A DNA stretch of 64,000 bases, taken from the NCBI RefSeq assembly GCF_003573695.1, contig NC_039359.1, positions 188,750,813 through 188,814,812 of the forward strand, given 5' to 3'. Origin of the DNA: Papaver somniferum (lineage: Eukaryota; Streptophyta; Magnoliopsida; Ranunculales; Papaveraceae). Below, one piece after another: positions 34,631 through 45,969 of this stretch (its first letter is position 1; the number at the start of each line of letters is the position of its first letter). A model generated the notes under the pieces. It saw only the letters and a program-made list of their open reading frames with translations. It had not been told where the DNA came from and ran no database searches. A program made the translations under genes and the position numbers.

Positions 34631-35597
34631 ATTCGGTTCCTGAAAGGTCTGATTTTATGCCTAGAGCCCCATTTCCTCAGCTATTAGTACCAACAAAGAA
34701 GGAATCGAACTTTAATGACATAGTGGAGGTTTTTAAGCAAGTTACCATAAACCTTCCTTATTAGATGCAATTAGGCAAATTCCTGCTTATGCCAAGTTCC
34801 TTAAGGATATGTGTACGCGAAAGCGAAAACTTAGCGTCCATAAGAAAGCCTTTTTAGCTAGTCACGTAAGTTCAATCATTCAGAACACCACAACTCCAAA
34901 GTACAAAGACCCAGGTTCTCCTACCATTGCTTGCACAATAGGTAACTTCCGGGTAGAAAAAGCTTTACTTGACTTAGGAGCCAGTGTGAACTTACTGCCA
35001 TTCCATGTATACTTACAGCTAGGACTTGGTGTGAAATGAAACCTACTCAGATGACACTGCAGTTAGCTGATAGGTCTGTTAAAATCCCTCGAGGTGTTAT
35101 CGAGGATGTTCTTATTGAGGTCGACAAGTTTATTTATCCAGTGGATTTCGTGGTCCTAGATACCCAACCTGTCCCTGACCCAGAGAACCAGATACCTGTG
35201 ATTTTAGGTCGCCCATTTTTAGCTACGTCTAATGCGATCATTAACTGTCGAAATGGTGTGATGAGTTTATCTTTTGGTAATATGACTATGGAGATGAACA
35301 TTTTTAATGTCAGTAAGCAACCTCATGAGCTAGATGACACATGTGTTGAGAGGTGAACATGATAGAAGCCTTAGTTCAGGAGTCATTACCAAACATTTGT
35401 CTGAAGACCCATTAGAAAGTTGTCTATCCCATTTTGGTTTAGATTTTGACGACGATAGCACTATTGAACAGGTGAATGCTCTATTAGATTCTACCCCTGT
35501 GTTAGACACTGATAGATGGAAAGCTAGGTTCGAACCGTTACCAGTTTCTGAGACTACCCTAATTCCTTCTTTAGAAGCCCCCAAAGTTGGACCTTAA
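34631..35597 (+). pseudogene. E3 aspartic protease region, broken
   Basis: Cleaves the gag-pol polyprotein. The segment begins with PFPQLLVPTKKES. A one-base loss near 34755 precedes AYAKFLKDMC. The active-site loop appears as ALLDLGASVNLLP (around 34965-35000), where D is the catalytic aspartate. A frameshift near 35030 follows, then VILGRPFLATSNAIIN (about 35200-35245), the second conserved protease block. A linker frame (35334-35597) leads to RT with another shift near 35590. Breaks are frameshifts; the catalytic aspartate is kept. Confidence 0.88.
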
Positions 35598-38441
35598 ACC
35601 ACTACCCGATACTCTAAAGTATGTGTTTTTAGGCCCATCTGAGACTTTACCTGTGATTGTAGCTTCCGATTTGGATAGTGATCAGGAAAGTAGGCTAGTA
35701 AATGTACTTCAAGACAATAAGGAAGCTTTAGGGTGGACTATAGCAGACATTAAGGGTATAAGTCCTACTGTGTGTATGCATCAGATTCATTTAGAGGAAG
35801 ACTCCAAACCTTCTAGGGAGATGCAACGTCGACTGAACCCTAACATGAAAGAGGTAGTTCGAAAAGAGGTGCTTAAGTTGTTAGATGCGGGTATTATTTA
35901 CCCAATTTCAGACAGTAAGTGGGTCAGCCCTGTTCAGGTTGTCCCCAAGAAATCAGGTATCACTGTAGTCCAGAATGATAATAATGAATTAATCCCAACC
36001 CGAGTGACCACGGGATGGCGTGTGTGTATTGACTATAGGAAATTGAACAAGGTCACAAGGAAGGATCACTTTCCCCTTCCTTTTATCGACCAAATGCTAG
36101 AGCGATTAGCTGGACATAGTCACTATTGCTTCTTAGATGGCTACTCCGGTTATAATCAGATCGTTATTGCCCCAGAAGACCAAGAGAAAACCACTTTTAC
36201 CTGTCCCTTTGGTACCTTTGCGTATAGACGCATGCCTTTCGGGCTATGTAATGCCCCTGCAACTTTTCAGCGTTGTATGATGAGCATATTTTCTGATATG
36301 GTAGAACGGTTCTTAGAGGTCTTTATGGATGATTTTTCAGTGTTTGGTTCATCTTTCGATGAGTGCTTGCATCATTTGACATTAGTGTTGACTAGGTGTA
36401 AGGAAAAAAATTAGTGCTTAATTGGGAAAAATGCCATTTCATGGTTAAATCAGGAATTGTGTTAGGGCACATCGTCTCTTCAAAGGGTATAGAGGTAGAC
36501 AAAGCCAAAGTTGACCTTATTAAGACTTTACAGGTCCCAAAAACCGTAAAAGATATTAGGTCATTCCTAGGGCATGCAGGTTTTTACCGTCGATTCATTA
36601 AGGATTTTAGCTTGATTTCTAGACCTCTTTGCAATTTGCTTGCAAAGATGTTAAGTTTGTCTTTGATGATGCTTGTTTAGAGGCTTTTGAGAAGCTTAAA
36701 ACTTTACTCACTACTGCCCCGATAGTCCAGGCACCTAACTGGAACCTACCCTTTGAGATTATGTGTGATTCTTCAGATTATGCTATAGGCGTCGTTTTAG
36801 GACAACGAGAAAACAAATTACTTCATGTGATTTATTATGCTAGCAAAACTCTGAATGATGCCCAAATGAACTACACAACTACCGAGAAGGAACTTTTAGC
36901 CATCGTGTTTGCCTTGGATAAGTTTAGGTCCTACCTATTAGGTTCTAAGATCATAATCTATACAGATCATGCTGCTTTGAAATACCTTTTATCTAAGAAG
37001 GATACCAAACCTAGATTGATTAGATGGATCCTATTGTTACAGGAATTTTCCCCAGACATTAGAGACAAAAAGGGTGCAGAAAATGTAGTAGCAGACCACT
37101 TGTCTAGGCTAGTTGTTAGTTCCCCTAGTGATTCCCTTCCTATAAGGGATAGCTTTCCTGATGAACAATTGTTCTCTGTTTCCCAATCACCTTGGTATGC
37201 AAATATAGTGAATTATCTTGTTACTGGTCGAACCCCTCAACATTGGGGTAAGCAAGATCGTTCTAGGTTTTTAGCCGAGGTTAAGCATTTCTTTTGGGAC
37301 GATCCTTATCTGTTTAAGTATTGTCCGGACCAGATTATTAGGAGATGTGTATCTGAGAGTGACCAGTCTAGTATTATCTCCTTTTGTCATGAACATGCAT
37401 GTGGGGGTCATTTTAGTGCTAAGAAGACTGCTGCTAAGATTTTGCAGTGTGGATTTTACTGGCCTTCGTTGTTTAAAGATTTCCATAGTCATTGTGTTTC
37501 TTGTGAGCGTTGCCAGAAGTTAGGAACCATTTCCCGTAGAAATATGATGCCTTTGAACCCTATTTTAGTGATTGAGGTCTTTGATGTGTGGGGCATTGAT
37601 TTTATGGGTCCATTTCCTATTTCGTTTGGTTATCTTTACATACTTGTCGCTGTAGACTATGTGTCTAAGTGGGTTGAGGCGGTTCCGTGTAAAACGAATG
37701 ACCACAGGGTCGTAGTCCAGTTTTTGAAAGAGAATATACTTACACGTTTTGGTACGCCGCGAGCTATAATTAGTGATGGAGGTTCACACTTTTGTAATAG
37801 ACCGTTTGCTCTTTTAATGAACAATACGGTATTACCCATAAAGTAGCAACCCCATATCACCCTCAGACTAGTGGTCAGGTAGAGGTTTCCAATAGGGAAA
37901 TTAAACGTATTCTAGAGAAAACAGTTAATCCAAATAGGAAAGACTGGTCGTCGAGGCTTACTGATGCCTTATGGGCTTACCGTACTGCGTTTAAGACACC
38001 CATTGGAATGTCACCTTATCGTTTAGTGTTTGGCAAGGCATGTCACCTCCTGTTGAGTTAGAGCATCGAGCCTATTGGGCTATTAAGAACTTAAACTTTT
38101 CACTTGACAAGGCAGGAGCTCAAAGAAAGCTCCAGCTCAATGAGTTGGACGAGATTCGTAGAGATGCATACGATAGTGCTAAGGAGTATAAGAACAAAAT
38201 GAAACTTGTGCATGATAGGAATATTTTACGAAAGTCATTTTCTCCAGGTCAAAAAGTTCTTCTGTATGACACTCGTTTGCATCTATTCCCCGGGAAGTTG
38301 CGCTCTCGGTGGACCGGTCCTTTTGTGGTCCGTACTGTTTTTCCTCATGGCGCTGTTGAGATTGAGACACCAGATGGTAGTAGTTCTTCGAAGGTTAACG
38401 GTCAGCGATTGAACCTTTTTAGAGCCTTTTCCTACAGGTGA
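35587..38441 (+). pseudogene. E3 pol: reverse transcriptase, RNase H, integrase, broken
   Basis: RT spans 35587-36414: WRVCIDYRKLNKVTRKDHFP, FLDGYSGYNQI and the catalytic FMDD at 36322-36333. One-base losses near 36410 and 36650 move the frame. The RT thumb has FLGHAGFYRRFI. RNase H follows (36629 frame) with [29 protein letters not shown] and [10 protein letters not shown]. The integrase zinc finger is H-H-C-C from HEHACGGHF to CVSCERCQ (about 37389-37515). The core has [10 protein letters not shown] and ISDGGSHF, then a one-base loss near 37810 before the block with NREIK that holds the catalytic E. Another loss lies near 38050. The C-terminal part ends with the GPFVV-type domain at 38300-38441. 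All catalytic residues are present; no chromodomain. Confidence 0.93.
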
Positions 38442-39537
38442 TGTTGAGGAGGTCCCTCTGGAGGACCCTGTTTACCTTGATTGACCATCGAGGCGATTTT
38501 GTATGTTGTATAATATTTTTGTAGGTTTTTGGTTACACTTCACCCAGGTACTATCTTTCCGACTTCTCTCTTTACTATTTCCTCATGTTACTTATATTTT
38601 TGGTACTGTTCTTGATTAGAAACATTGAGGACAATGTTAGATTTAAGTTTGGGGGTGGGGTAGAACTTTTTGTTACCTTTTCGTTGCAATAAATAAACTC
38701 CAGAGCCTAGAAATTTATCCCTATTAAGGATGGCACTAACCAATCTAAGTGGATGGAAGCATTTTGGTTGTAGGAGTTGAGGAACCAATCTGACTAGATG
38801 GCAACATCTAAAGAGTCTATTCATAAAAGCACAGAGCTCAGGTGTTAGAAATAACATGATAGTTTCACCATATCTCGTTGAGTCCTTTTCACTTCTGTTT
38901 TTATTTTGTTTTGTTTTTAAACTATGTTTCTCTAAGTGATTAGGTGGGGCTCACGATTCAAGTTGTTACCAATGCTAGGGTGAATTAGAGTGATTGAGAT
39001 ACAAATACAAAAAAAAAAAAAGAGAAATAAAAAAAGAAAAAAAAAACTGAGACCAGACCATCAGACCAACTGGAATAAATTCAATAAAGTCGACCATTGG
39101 AACCCTTGTATATGCCAGTTGTGTTGACCTAGAGTTAGGATTATCAATCACTGGTTCCCTTGTATATGTCAGTGTGTTGATATTAGTCAGACTAGTATCT
39201 CAGTCCATTAGGATAGGTTCATTTTGGCGTAGGCCTTCAAAAAGATATGAGAAACACCGTTTACCTAGTAAACATCAAAACCATCTATGTTTTTCTCTAT
39301 ATCCATCTTCTTGATCTATCCATGTGATTAGTTTTGACTCTGTATATTGATGTCCATAGTCGCGACTATCTGAGTAGAGCTCTGTCACTTCATATGAAAT
39401 TTAGTATGCTTGAGTGCGAACTCGTGTACAACAATTGGAATTTCGCATCAGGGTACTTCCTCCTGTAGTCAATAAGTATGCCAACCAAGGAGATTCTTTA
39501 GTGCCTTCCAAGGTTCTGCTTAGATATCTAGGATCTG

Positions 39538-39640
39538 GAGTAAAGGTTTTGTGGGTATACCTATGGTAATCCCTCCCGAGACTATAACTCGACCACTAGG
39601 GACGCCTAGGGGTTTAAAGGCTTATTGCATACGCTAAATG
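39538..39640 (+). other. Conserved 3' block, E3
   Basis: Reverse counterpart of the E1 block: CCACTAGGGACGCCTAGGGG, CGAGACTATAACTCG and GGTATACCTA. It lies about 75-90 bp before the PPT. Confidence 0.7.
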
Positions 39641-39690
39641 CAATCGACGATGCCTGCGACAGTGACTTAGGATTTTATTTCTATTTTATT

Positions 39691-39710
39691 TTTGCTCGAG
39701 GACTAGCAAA
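39691..39710 (+). other. PPT-adjacent hairpin, E3
   Basis: TTTGCTCG-AGGA-CTAGCAAA: same stem and loop as E1 on its sense strand, four bases before the PPT region. Confidence 0.7.
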
Positions 39711-39714
39711 TAAT

Positions 39715-39729
39715 AGGTTTGGGGGTATT
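39715..39729 (+). promoter_or_regulatory. Polypurine tract of E3
   Basis: AGGTTTGGGGGTATT directly before the 3' LTR start TGATAGACAC. Confidence 0.85.
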
Positions 39730-41249
39730 TGATAGACACATTTTTGTGTCCGATTTGTCTCGATTCTATATATTGTTAGGGCTCATTTTTGTACTTATTA
39801 TGGTGTTTTATTTATTTGTAGGTATTTTTGGCCAATAAACATTTTTGGAAAAAATTGGCTCGAAAAGTTGTCGGAAAGCACCCGGAGGACACATGCTATT
39901 TGGACCCCCGGTTTTGATAAGGGGCACCCAGGGACACCCCTAAGGCAGCTGCTAAGGCACCCCTACTCTGGATAGGGGGCGCCCCTTCTTCTTCACGGTT
40001 TCAAATCCTCAAAATTGGCGGGAAAATTTGTGGCAGTGAAGAACAGATTAGGGTTCTTGATTTAGAGGAGTTTGAGGTCGATTAAACCTCTGATTTTCAT
40101 AGGATAGACTCCTTATGGGTGTAGGAATCTGATATGGGTGTTGAAATCGATTAGACTGGGCTCAATCGACGGATTTTTATCACAACAGAAATATATGGAA
40201 AGTCACGTGTGTGACCTGTTTTAGGTAATTTTAGAGAGATTAAAGTGCTATGAACCTTCCCAAAGATTTGTATCTATCTAAGGAAGAGTTTATAATAAAA
40301 AGGAAAGCTCAGAAACGTGTAGAAATTCTAAAACAAGAAATTGCCGCAACTTTGCCGTGAAGAGAGGGGAAGAGATTTTGGAAGATTTAATCGAGTTGTG
40401 GCCTATAAAAGGAGAAGGGATAAGTCATATAAGGGGTACGAATCCTTTCAGAGAAGTTTAGAACACCACAGAGCTCCAGAGATCAAGTTGCAGGAAAATA
40501 CCTTATTCAGTTGCTGCTGCTGAAGAGGAAGAACACGAAGAACATTGACGCACAAGCAACTGTCACAGAAAACTATCGTTGTTTCACAGCAGAACCAATG
40601 TGTCGTTCATCACAGCGGTTGCATTAGGTCTTTAGCTACTATTTCTCCCTGAAACAGTGATTCTACAACACCAACAAACTGTTGCGAATCATCTGTGTTA
40701 TCATTTTTCATCTTTTTAATCATCTTTTGAGCCATAAACAAATATTTTGAGATCATGATTAATATGAGGAGCTAAACCCCATTGCTGAGGCGATAGAGGA
40801 AGCTATTTTTCCAACAAAAAGTGGTATATTCTATTTTATCTTTTTATTTGCAATAATTATATGATTATTTGCCTTGAACTATTATTGAATATGATTTTTA
40901 TTTGAGTGATTGTGATCTATTTTGATGGAGTATGCTTAGTTTTAAGAATTTTGATGCTTCATACTTGGTTTTTACAATTACTACTTTTGAAAATCTACTT
41001 GTTGCAATACTTTAGAATCAAATTAAACAAGAAAATTGCATAAATATAAGTATTGGTTTAATCAATTTGAACTTGGAAAATAGTGGAATCTTAGCCTCAG
41101 TATTTCTTTTAATACTGATATCATCTTTGTTTGAGTTTGCTATAATTTTTAGTGAGTTTTCTATTTTAATATTAGAATTTAAGTCTAATTAATTTCCTTC
41201 ACAAGTCTGAGAATCGAACCACTTTTACCACTATCAACAAATCACATCA
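39730..41249 (+). repeat. E3 3' LTR
   Basis: 1520 bp, matching 30456-31986. It ends AATCACATCA and is followed by ATTAG. The frame at 40341-40523 is LTR sequence and not a gene. Confidence 0.95.
40404..40410 (+). promoter_or_regulatory. Putative TATA box of E3 LTR
   Basis: TATAAAA in GGCCTATAAAAGGAG of the 3' LTR. The same place in the 5' LTR reads TATGAAAG (31141-31148). Confidence 0.55.
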
Positions 41250-41254
41250 ATTAG
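41250..41254. repeat. Right target-site duplication of E3 (ATTAG)
   Basis: Exact match to 30451-30455, directly after the E3 LTR end. Confidence 0.95.
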
Positions 41255-42807
41255 GGAATAATAATTATGAAAGCTAAGGATTGTGAGGTGTGGGACCGAC
41301 CATGGCTCAGGAATGGTCGGCCGGCTGGGTTTCCCGGTCTCGCACACCTCTCCTTATTTTATAATATTATTTCGTGAATCCACAAAGTTATAGAGAATTC
41401 ACGGGTTTTGCAAAAACAAGGAAAGTTGCTAAAACCAAGGAGTTTTCGTGAGTTCACGAAATAACAAAAAATAAGGAAAATAATGGGAGTGGCACAGACC
41501 GACCATGGCTAGGACACGGCCGGACGGCCAGCTGGTGGGCCCGGCCTTGGGCGCCTCTTATTATTTTATTAATATTTATTGTTTTCTCCTGTTTTGCGAA
41601 GGATTCCTCATTATTTCATATTTTTGGACACTCGTTCGTGCATCTGGGTGCTCAGTCGTGCATCATTGTCGAGTGCACTCGCACAATTTTTGTGGGGCTT
41701 AATCAGTGATGGTCCAGATGCCCGGTTGTTGAGTATTTATTACCAATCTATGAATTCAGTGGAGAATAATTCATGAAACTGAGTAATAAAAATGAATTGT
41801 TGTTCATTATTAATTCGCAGGATCAGCTGTGGATTCGACTACGAATTCAGAATAATATAAAAATCATTACCATCCTATGGGATCGTGGATTCGACCATAG
41901 AATCAGAGTAATTAAGATTATCTATTACCATTTCATGAGATCAGTGAATTCGATCATGAAATCGGAGTAATGAGATAGCACAGTTGTTTTATTGTCATTC
42001 TATGAGATCAAGCCGTGGATTCGATCATAGAATCGGAGCAATTGTCATTGCCATTCCATGGGATCAGGCCTTGAATTCGACCATGGAATAGGAGCAATTG
42101 TTATTTCCATTCCATGGGATTAGGCCGTGGATTCGACCATGGAATAGGAGCAATTGTTATTTCCATTTCATGGGATCATGTCATGGATTCTACCATGGAA
42201 TAGGAGCAATTGTTATTGCCATTCCATGGGATCAGGTCGTGGATTCGACCTTGGAATAGGAGCAATAATAGATTATTCTGGGAATTCATTAGTGAATGTC
42301 ACGGCAGGATTAATCTATTGCAGAAAAGATATTATCCAGTTAAAGCGTCACATCTATTCTGAATGGTGCATAGTCAGGGAGTCACGATGTTGTTTACGAC
42401 CTGAATGAATTAGTGTTCTCAATCTACGGAGAACCGCCTGAATCTATGCACAGCCTCTCCACATAATCAGGGAACGGTGAGTGTCACCGACGTCCTGAAG
42501 GCGTCTGCCGCCCAACTATTCTTCTATGTGTGGTTGAGTCTCTCTCCTGCAGTCAGGGAACAGTGAGTATCACCGACGTCCTGAAGGCATTAAGCTCTAA
42601 ATATACGGAGAACCGCCCAAATACTTTATTCTGCATAGAGGTCACGACGAAATACCAGGGATCGAACGCTCAGCTAGTGGAGGCTTTTCGGAAACATATT
42701 CATCACGGCTTCGTAAAATATGAATCGTTGCATGCCTGAAAGCCGTGTCAAAAACATGCCTCATGATTTTACGGTTTTTTCCCTTTGTTGAAAATCCACC
42801 ATCTACA
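41255..42807 (-). mobile_element. E2 3' LTR, right part
   Basis: Continues the E2 LTR after E3 and matches 52023-54000 except for the MITE. It ends CCATCTACA at 42807. Holds a GC-rich hairpin (41287-41348) and the long hairpin array 2 (41811-42268). Frames at 41505-42408 are products of these repeats. Confidence 0.85.
41811..42268. repeat. Hairpin array 2 in E2 3' LTR (about 55-bp units)
   Basis: Eight units of the form ATTCCATGGGATC - spacer GTGGATTCGA - CCATGGAAT. Each unit is an inverted repeat with a 9-bp stem. Stem sequences differ between units (ATTTCATGA/TCATGAAAT; ATTCTATGA/TCATAGAAT; ATTCCATGG/CCATGGAAT), yet the two arms remain complementary within most units. A further short hairpin ATGAATT/AATTCAT lies just upstream near 41750-41776. 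Same array in the other LTR at 53004-53460. Confidence 0.85.
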
Positions 42808-43640
42808 TTAAGTCCCCTGCTTAGTGAGGAACAGTCATGTTCCGCAGTAAGCATTAAATGGTGATTTTCAGTCGACGAAATCAGTGGTTGAACTCGGTCT
42901 ACAAAGGTATCGTCAGAATCCTCGATTTGCTCCAATGGTGTCATGTACGAGCAAATGTTCGGGTGAGGACCCTGATGGTATGATAGAGTGTGATTCCGTG
43001 AGCACGGAGATGAAGCATCGTTCATTTGGTCTGTTGAAAGTCCAGTTTTGGTCAGTTTAGCGTTTATGGGCTCGGCCAAAAAAAGGAAATCCTTGTTTTA
43101 GGAACAGACGTTCGTTCGTTAGTTTAAGAAACAAACAAAATAGACCTGAGTCTAATGACATAAAATTTTGTCTATCAGCTTTCATGAAAAAATTTATTTT
43201 TGAAAATATGCTCTTGTTTCAAAGACGGATGCTCGCACAAGGGAGCAAAATATATATTTTCAAATTTACGTGAGTTTCACGTTAAAAATATTTTCTGTAA
43301 AATCAATGTTTTGATTTTGAATAACTGTTGAAAGTAGAGAATCATACATGGTGAAATAATGTCTGAGTTTTCACAATTATAGAATGGACGTTTGTCCAAT
43401 TTTGGAAAATCAGTGGATGTTCACACAGTAAAATTTACGTGGGTTGTTCACGGTTTTATGAAAATCAATTTATGATTTTTGAACAATTGCTGAAAGCAAA
43501 AAATTGTATATGCGATGAAATAATGTAGGTATGAGTTTGGTGATTTTATAGTGCATGCACACATGTAGAAAATCAGTGAATGTTCAGATGAAAGGTTATG
43601 TGAACTATTCATAGTTTTGTGAAAAGTCAGTGTTGACTCT
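42808..43640 (-). other. E2 3' end of internal region: PPT, hairpin, imperfect repeats
   Basis: Minus-strand AGCAGGGGACTTAA (42808-42821) abuts the LTR and is a plausible PPT. Next to it is a long hairpin (42818-42853). From 43200 to 43600 there are imperfect repeats about 160 bp apart (GAAAATCAGTGGATGTTCA at 43406 and AGAAAATCAGTGAATGTTCA at 43566; TGAAATAATGT twice). No coding frame is supported; the 145-residue - frame at 42642-43079 crosses the LTR boundary and has no known motif. Confidence 0.55.
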
Positions 43641-44409
43641 AGAATGATAAGTTTTGCTCGTCTTCGCAGGTTTGAAGGAGTGAGCAAGTTTTCGAAGTTT
43701 CTTGTCATCACTAAAGTCTAGTGAAATCGTAAAATAGGTAAGAGTTGGGGATTACCATTTTTGCAGACGCTGATGTGAGCATCTCTATTCCATGATTCAT
43801 TGTTTTGTTGAATCCTGCGCTTTGTATGAATGATCCCCTGAATGTTATGCATCTGTCACAGCCACTTTGAAAGAATGACTGACTCCCATGATGACACTTT
43901 CAAAGACGACGTTTCCAGGGATGACATCTCTACGGATGAAACTTTAAGAAATGGTACTCCTGGGACCTCTTAGTGATGGTAAGAGATCCTTCATACCGAG
44001 TTGTACTTCTGGTTATTTTATTAGCTTTACCGCAGGATGATCGTATAGTGAAATCCCGGATCAATGTAGACTCCACGGAAATGGAAGAAAGTCTATGGGA
44101 GCAGAGAACCCAGAAGTAAGGACTACAATAGGTTAGCAAATGACGTGCAGTCCCCAGCCGTTTCTTTGGTGAGTTGTTAGCGCTCCTTGTGTCATGAATT
44201 TGACCGTGCAATTAGGATCACGAGACCAAAGTTTGTTATTTCTTTTCAGACTTTTGCTCCATCAGTTGACGGTCTTCAACTTGTTCCCGGGAAAAATTCA
44301 GGAATCCAGCACAGATGAAGAAGTCAATGTAAGTATCTTTTTTGTGCGCATCTCCTTGAATGAAATAATAATAATTGTTGTTGATGAATCCAAGAAAAAA
44401 TCATTGTAG
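43641..44409 (+). other. Possible upstream exons of the antisense gene in E2
   Basis: Plus-strand splice-like junctions occur: acceptor CTTCGCAG at 43671, donor AGGTAAGAG near 43736, acceptor TTTTGCAG near 43768, acceptor TTTTCAG near 44249 and donor AATGTAAGTATC near 44331. Between them are short acidic open stretches. Their reading frames do not join cleanly to the exon at 44410, so this part is uncertain. Confidence 0.35.
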
Positions 44410-45969
44410 ATAAGAAGCATGTTGATGAAGCGTGCTCTTCTTTGGGACATGGGAATATGGAGAATTCCCGAAATCCCGAACCAAATGGAGATAACGGCGT
44501 TGCCAATGGAGATCCCGGTATTGCCGAGCCTTCAAATGATTTAGAGACTCCCTTAGTAAGTATATCTTCTGTAAATTCTTCATAGAAGTATGAAATTGTT
44601 GATTTGTGAATGAATTAATGAGAATCCATGTAAATTTATGGATAACTTTTCCGAAATACGCAACCAGAAAGTTTCAGACATCAGATTTTACTAGAAACGT
44701 TGTAGAATCCTCGTCCGAAGTCGTATTTTCGCGGTCTGCGTATGTATCTTCAAGCCCAGGAAATTTCCAACCTGTAGTAGTAAAGATTTTTGAATTTTGA
44801 GCATTTTTAGGTCCTGAAAAGGGCGAAATAGTGAACTTCCAGGAGACCTTCAGAACTTTTCCAGGTTGCATGTTGTCCGATGTTTTGGCCACATCTGTTA
44901 TCTCATTCATCCGATTGCTATGAAATTTTGATATGTTGTAGAAAACATCCATATGAAGAGAATGGTATATGACCCAACCTTAAATTCCTTACCAATTTTT
45001 CCCAGTTCGTCGTTTAATATAGGGAAGTGTAGAATCTCTTCAGATGAGCTTTACTGAAAAACGTGTTTCATGGCTTCTACACTATTTGCTCATGTTTTAG
45101 ATGCATAGTAAAGAAATTAGATGATGTTAGTTCACTTACATGCTGGATTTTATGGTTGTGTTGGGTTTCCACGCTTGAATCGTTCTAATCCCATGTAATC
45201 TTCACATTAGGTGCCAAATGCTGAAGTTAGGAATAATAGATCCAACAATGATGACTTGAGCAACCATGGAGCCGTTGATAACGAGACATCCATAACTGTA
45301 ACTCAAGGTAATGTAACACTTGTTGTTGATGCCGTGGAGGTGACTGAAACTCCAATTGTGCGTGAGATGGTGGAACCCGAATCAAGAATGGAAGAAGCTA
45401 CTCCAACCGAAGTTGTTCCTATGATTGCTGACGTTGTTCTAGCGACTGAGAACCGGATAATAGTGCATGAGTATCCCAACGCAGTGAATGCTTTTACTCC
45501 TCCATTTGGTGAGACACTCCCATATCACAAGTTTCTTGGTGGATTTAGCGTTCCCATTGGATATGCTGCTATGTACAAGAAACCGTGGAAGATGTATGGG
45601 TACATCGTCGTTACCAAGGATCCAGAGCATATCTATTTCTTGACGAGGCAAGTAGAATTCATCTTGCGTGTTATAAATGATATACGTATCACGGCTAGAA
45701 ATACTGTCACCCGGGATGTACTCTTTGATTGAGAGTACAACTTAAAGAAAGCTGAAGAACTTGGGTTCAATCTGAAGTGGCTTCGTCAAAAGATTGATGC
45801 TATCAGGAAAGCAGTGGAAGGTGACACTCCTTTCACCACCAGTGATTCCGTGTTGAAGAATATGGATGAAGTTGCTGAGCTGACCAAGAAGCTGGAGGCG
45901 GAGAAAGCTGCTTTGCAAGTCTTGGAGGATGCAGAAAAGCAGAAATCTTATTTTGCTGACTTTCTTTAG
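44410..45969 (+). pseudogene. Host-gene-like spliced sequence, antisense inside E2
   Basis: Two open exons join in phase: 44410-44555 (acidic, with NGDNGVANGDPG) and 45211-45969, separated by an intron 44556-45210 with GTAAGT...CACATTAG borders. Exon 2 reads an acidic N-terminal stretch, then a possible folded region (GETLPYHKFLGGFSVP, PWKMYGYIVVTKDPEH, ILRVINDIRI). A TGA at 45730-45732 interrupts it where tryptophan could have been. The same frame then stays open through LKWLRQKIDAIRKA and a coiled coil (ELTKKLEAEKAALQVLEDAE) to TAG at 45967. I do not recognise the family. Direction is opposite to E2 gag and the location is its 3' half, as for the antisense frames described in Tat elements; the intron suggests capture of a host gene. 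Confidence 0.55.
44556..45210 (+). other. Intron-like interval in the antisense gene
   Basis: Begins GTAAGTATATC and ends TTCACATTAG. Both flanking exons are open and in phase across the junction, while the interval itself has many stops. Confidence 0.55.

Larger units (their letters stand above)
38442..39714 (+). other. E3 3' non-coding region
   Basis: No env-like frame. Contains an internal G-rich tract AAGTTTGGGGGTGGGG at 38646-38661, an A-rich stretch (39010-39050), and sequence shared with the E1 3' region in reverse. The conserved block is at 39538-39640 and the hairpin at 39691-39710. The internal G-rich tract could act as a second plus-strand primer; that is inference. Confidence 0.75.
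30456..41249 (+). mobile_element. E3: Athila-like gypsy retrotransposon with full domain set
   Basis: 5' LTR 30456-31986, PBS 31993-32010, gag 33066-34630, protease 34631-35597, pol 35587-38441, 3' non-coding 38442-39714, PPT 39715-39729, 3' LTR 39730-41249, flanked by ATTAG. Domain order gag-PR-RT-RH-IN is that of gypsy elements. The tRNA-Asp-like PBS, the YNPGWRNHP gag motif and the long 3' non-coding region after integrase point to Athila. No env-like frame remains. Every gene is interrupted, mostly by one-base deletions. Confidence 0.95.

Noticed and set aside
41811..42268. CRISPR-like array
   Set aside because: Regular repeats with spacers occur, but spacers are also repeated, units are palindromic LTR sequence, and the context is plant retrotransposon DNA.
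42642..43079. 145-residue - strand frame
   Set aside because: It crosses the E2 internal/LTR boundary and has no recognisable domain.
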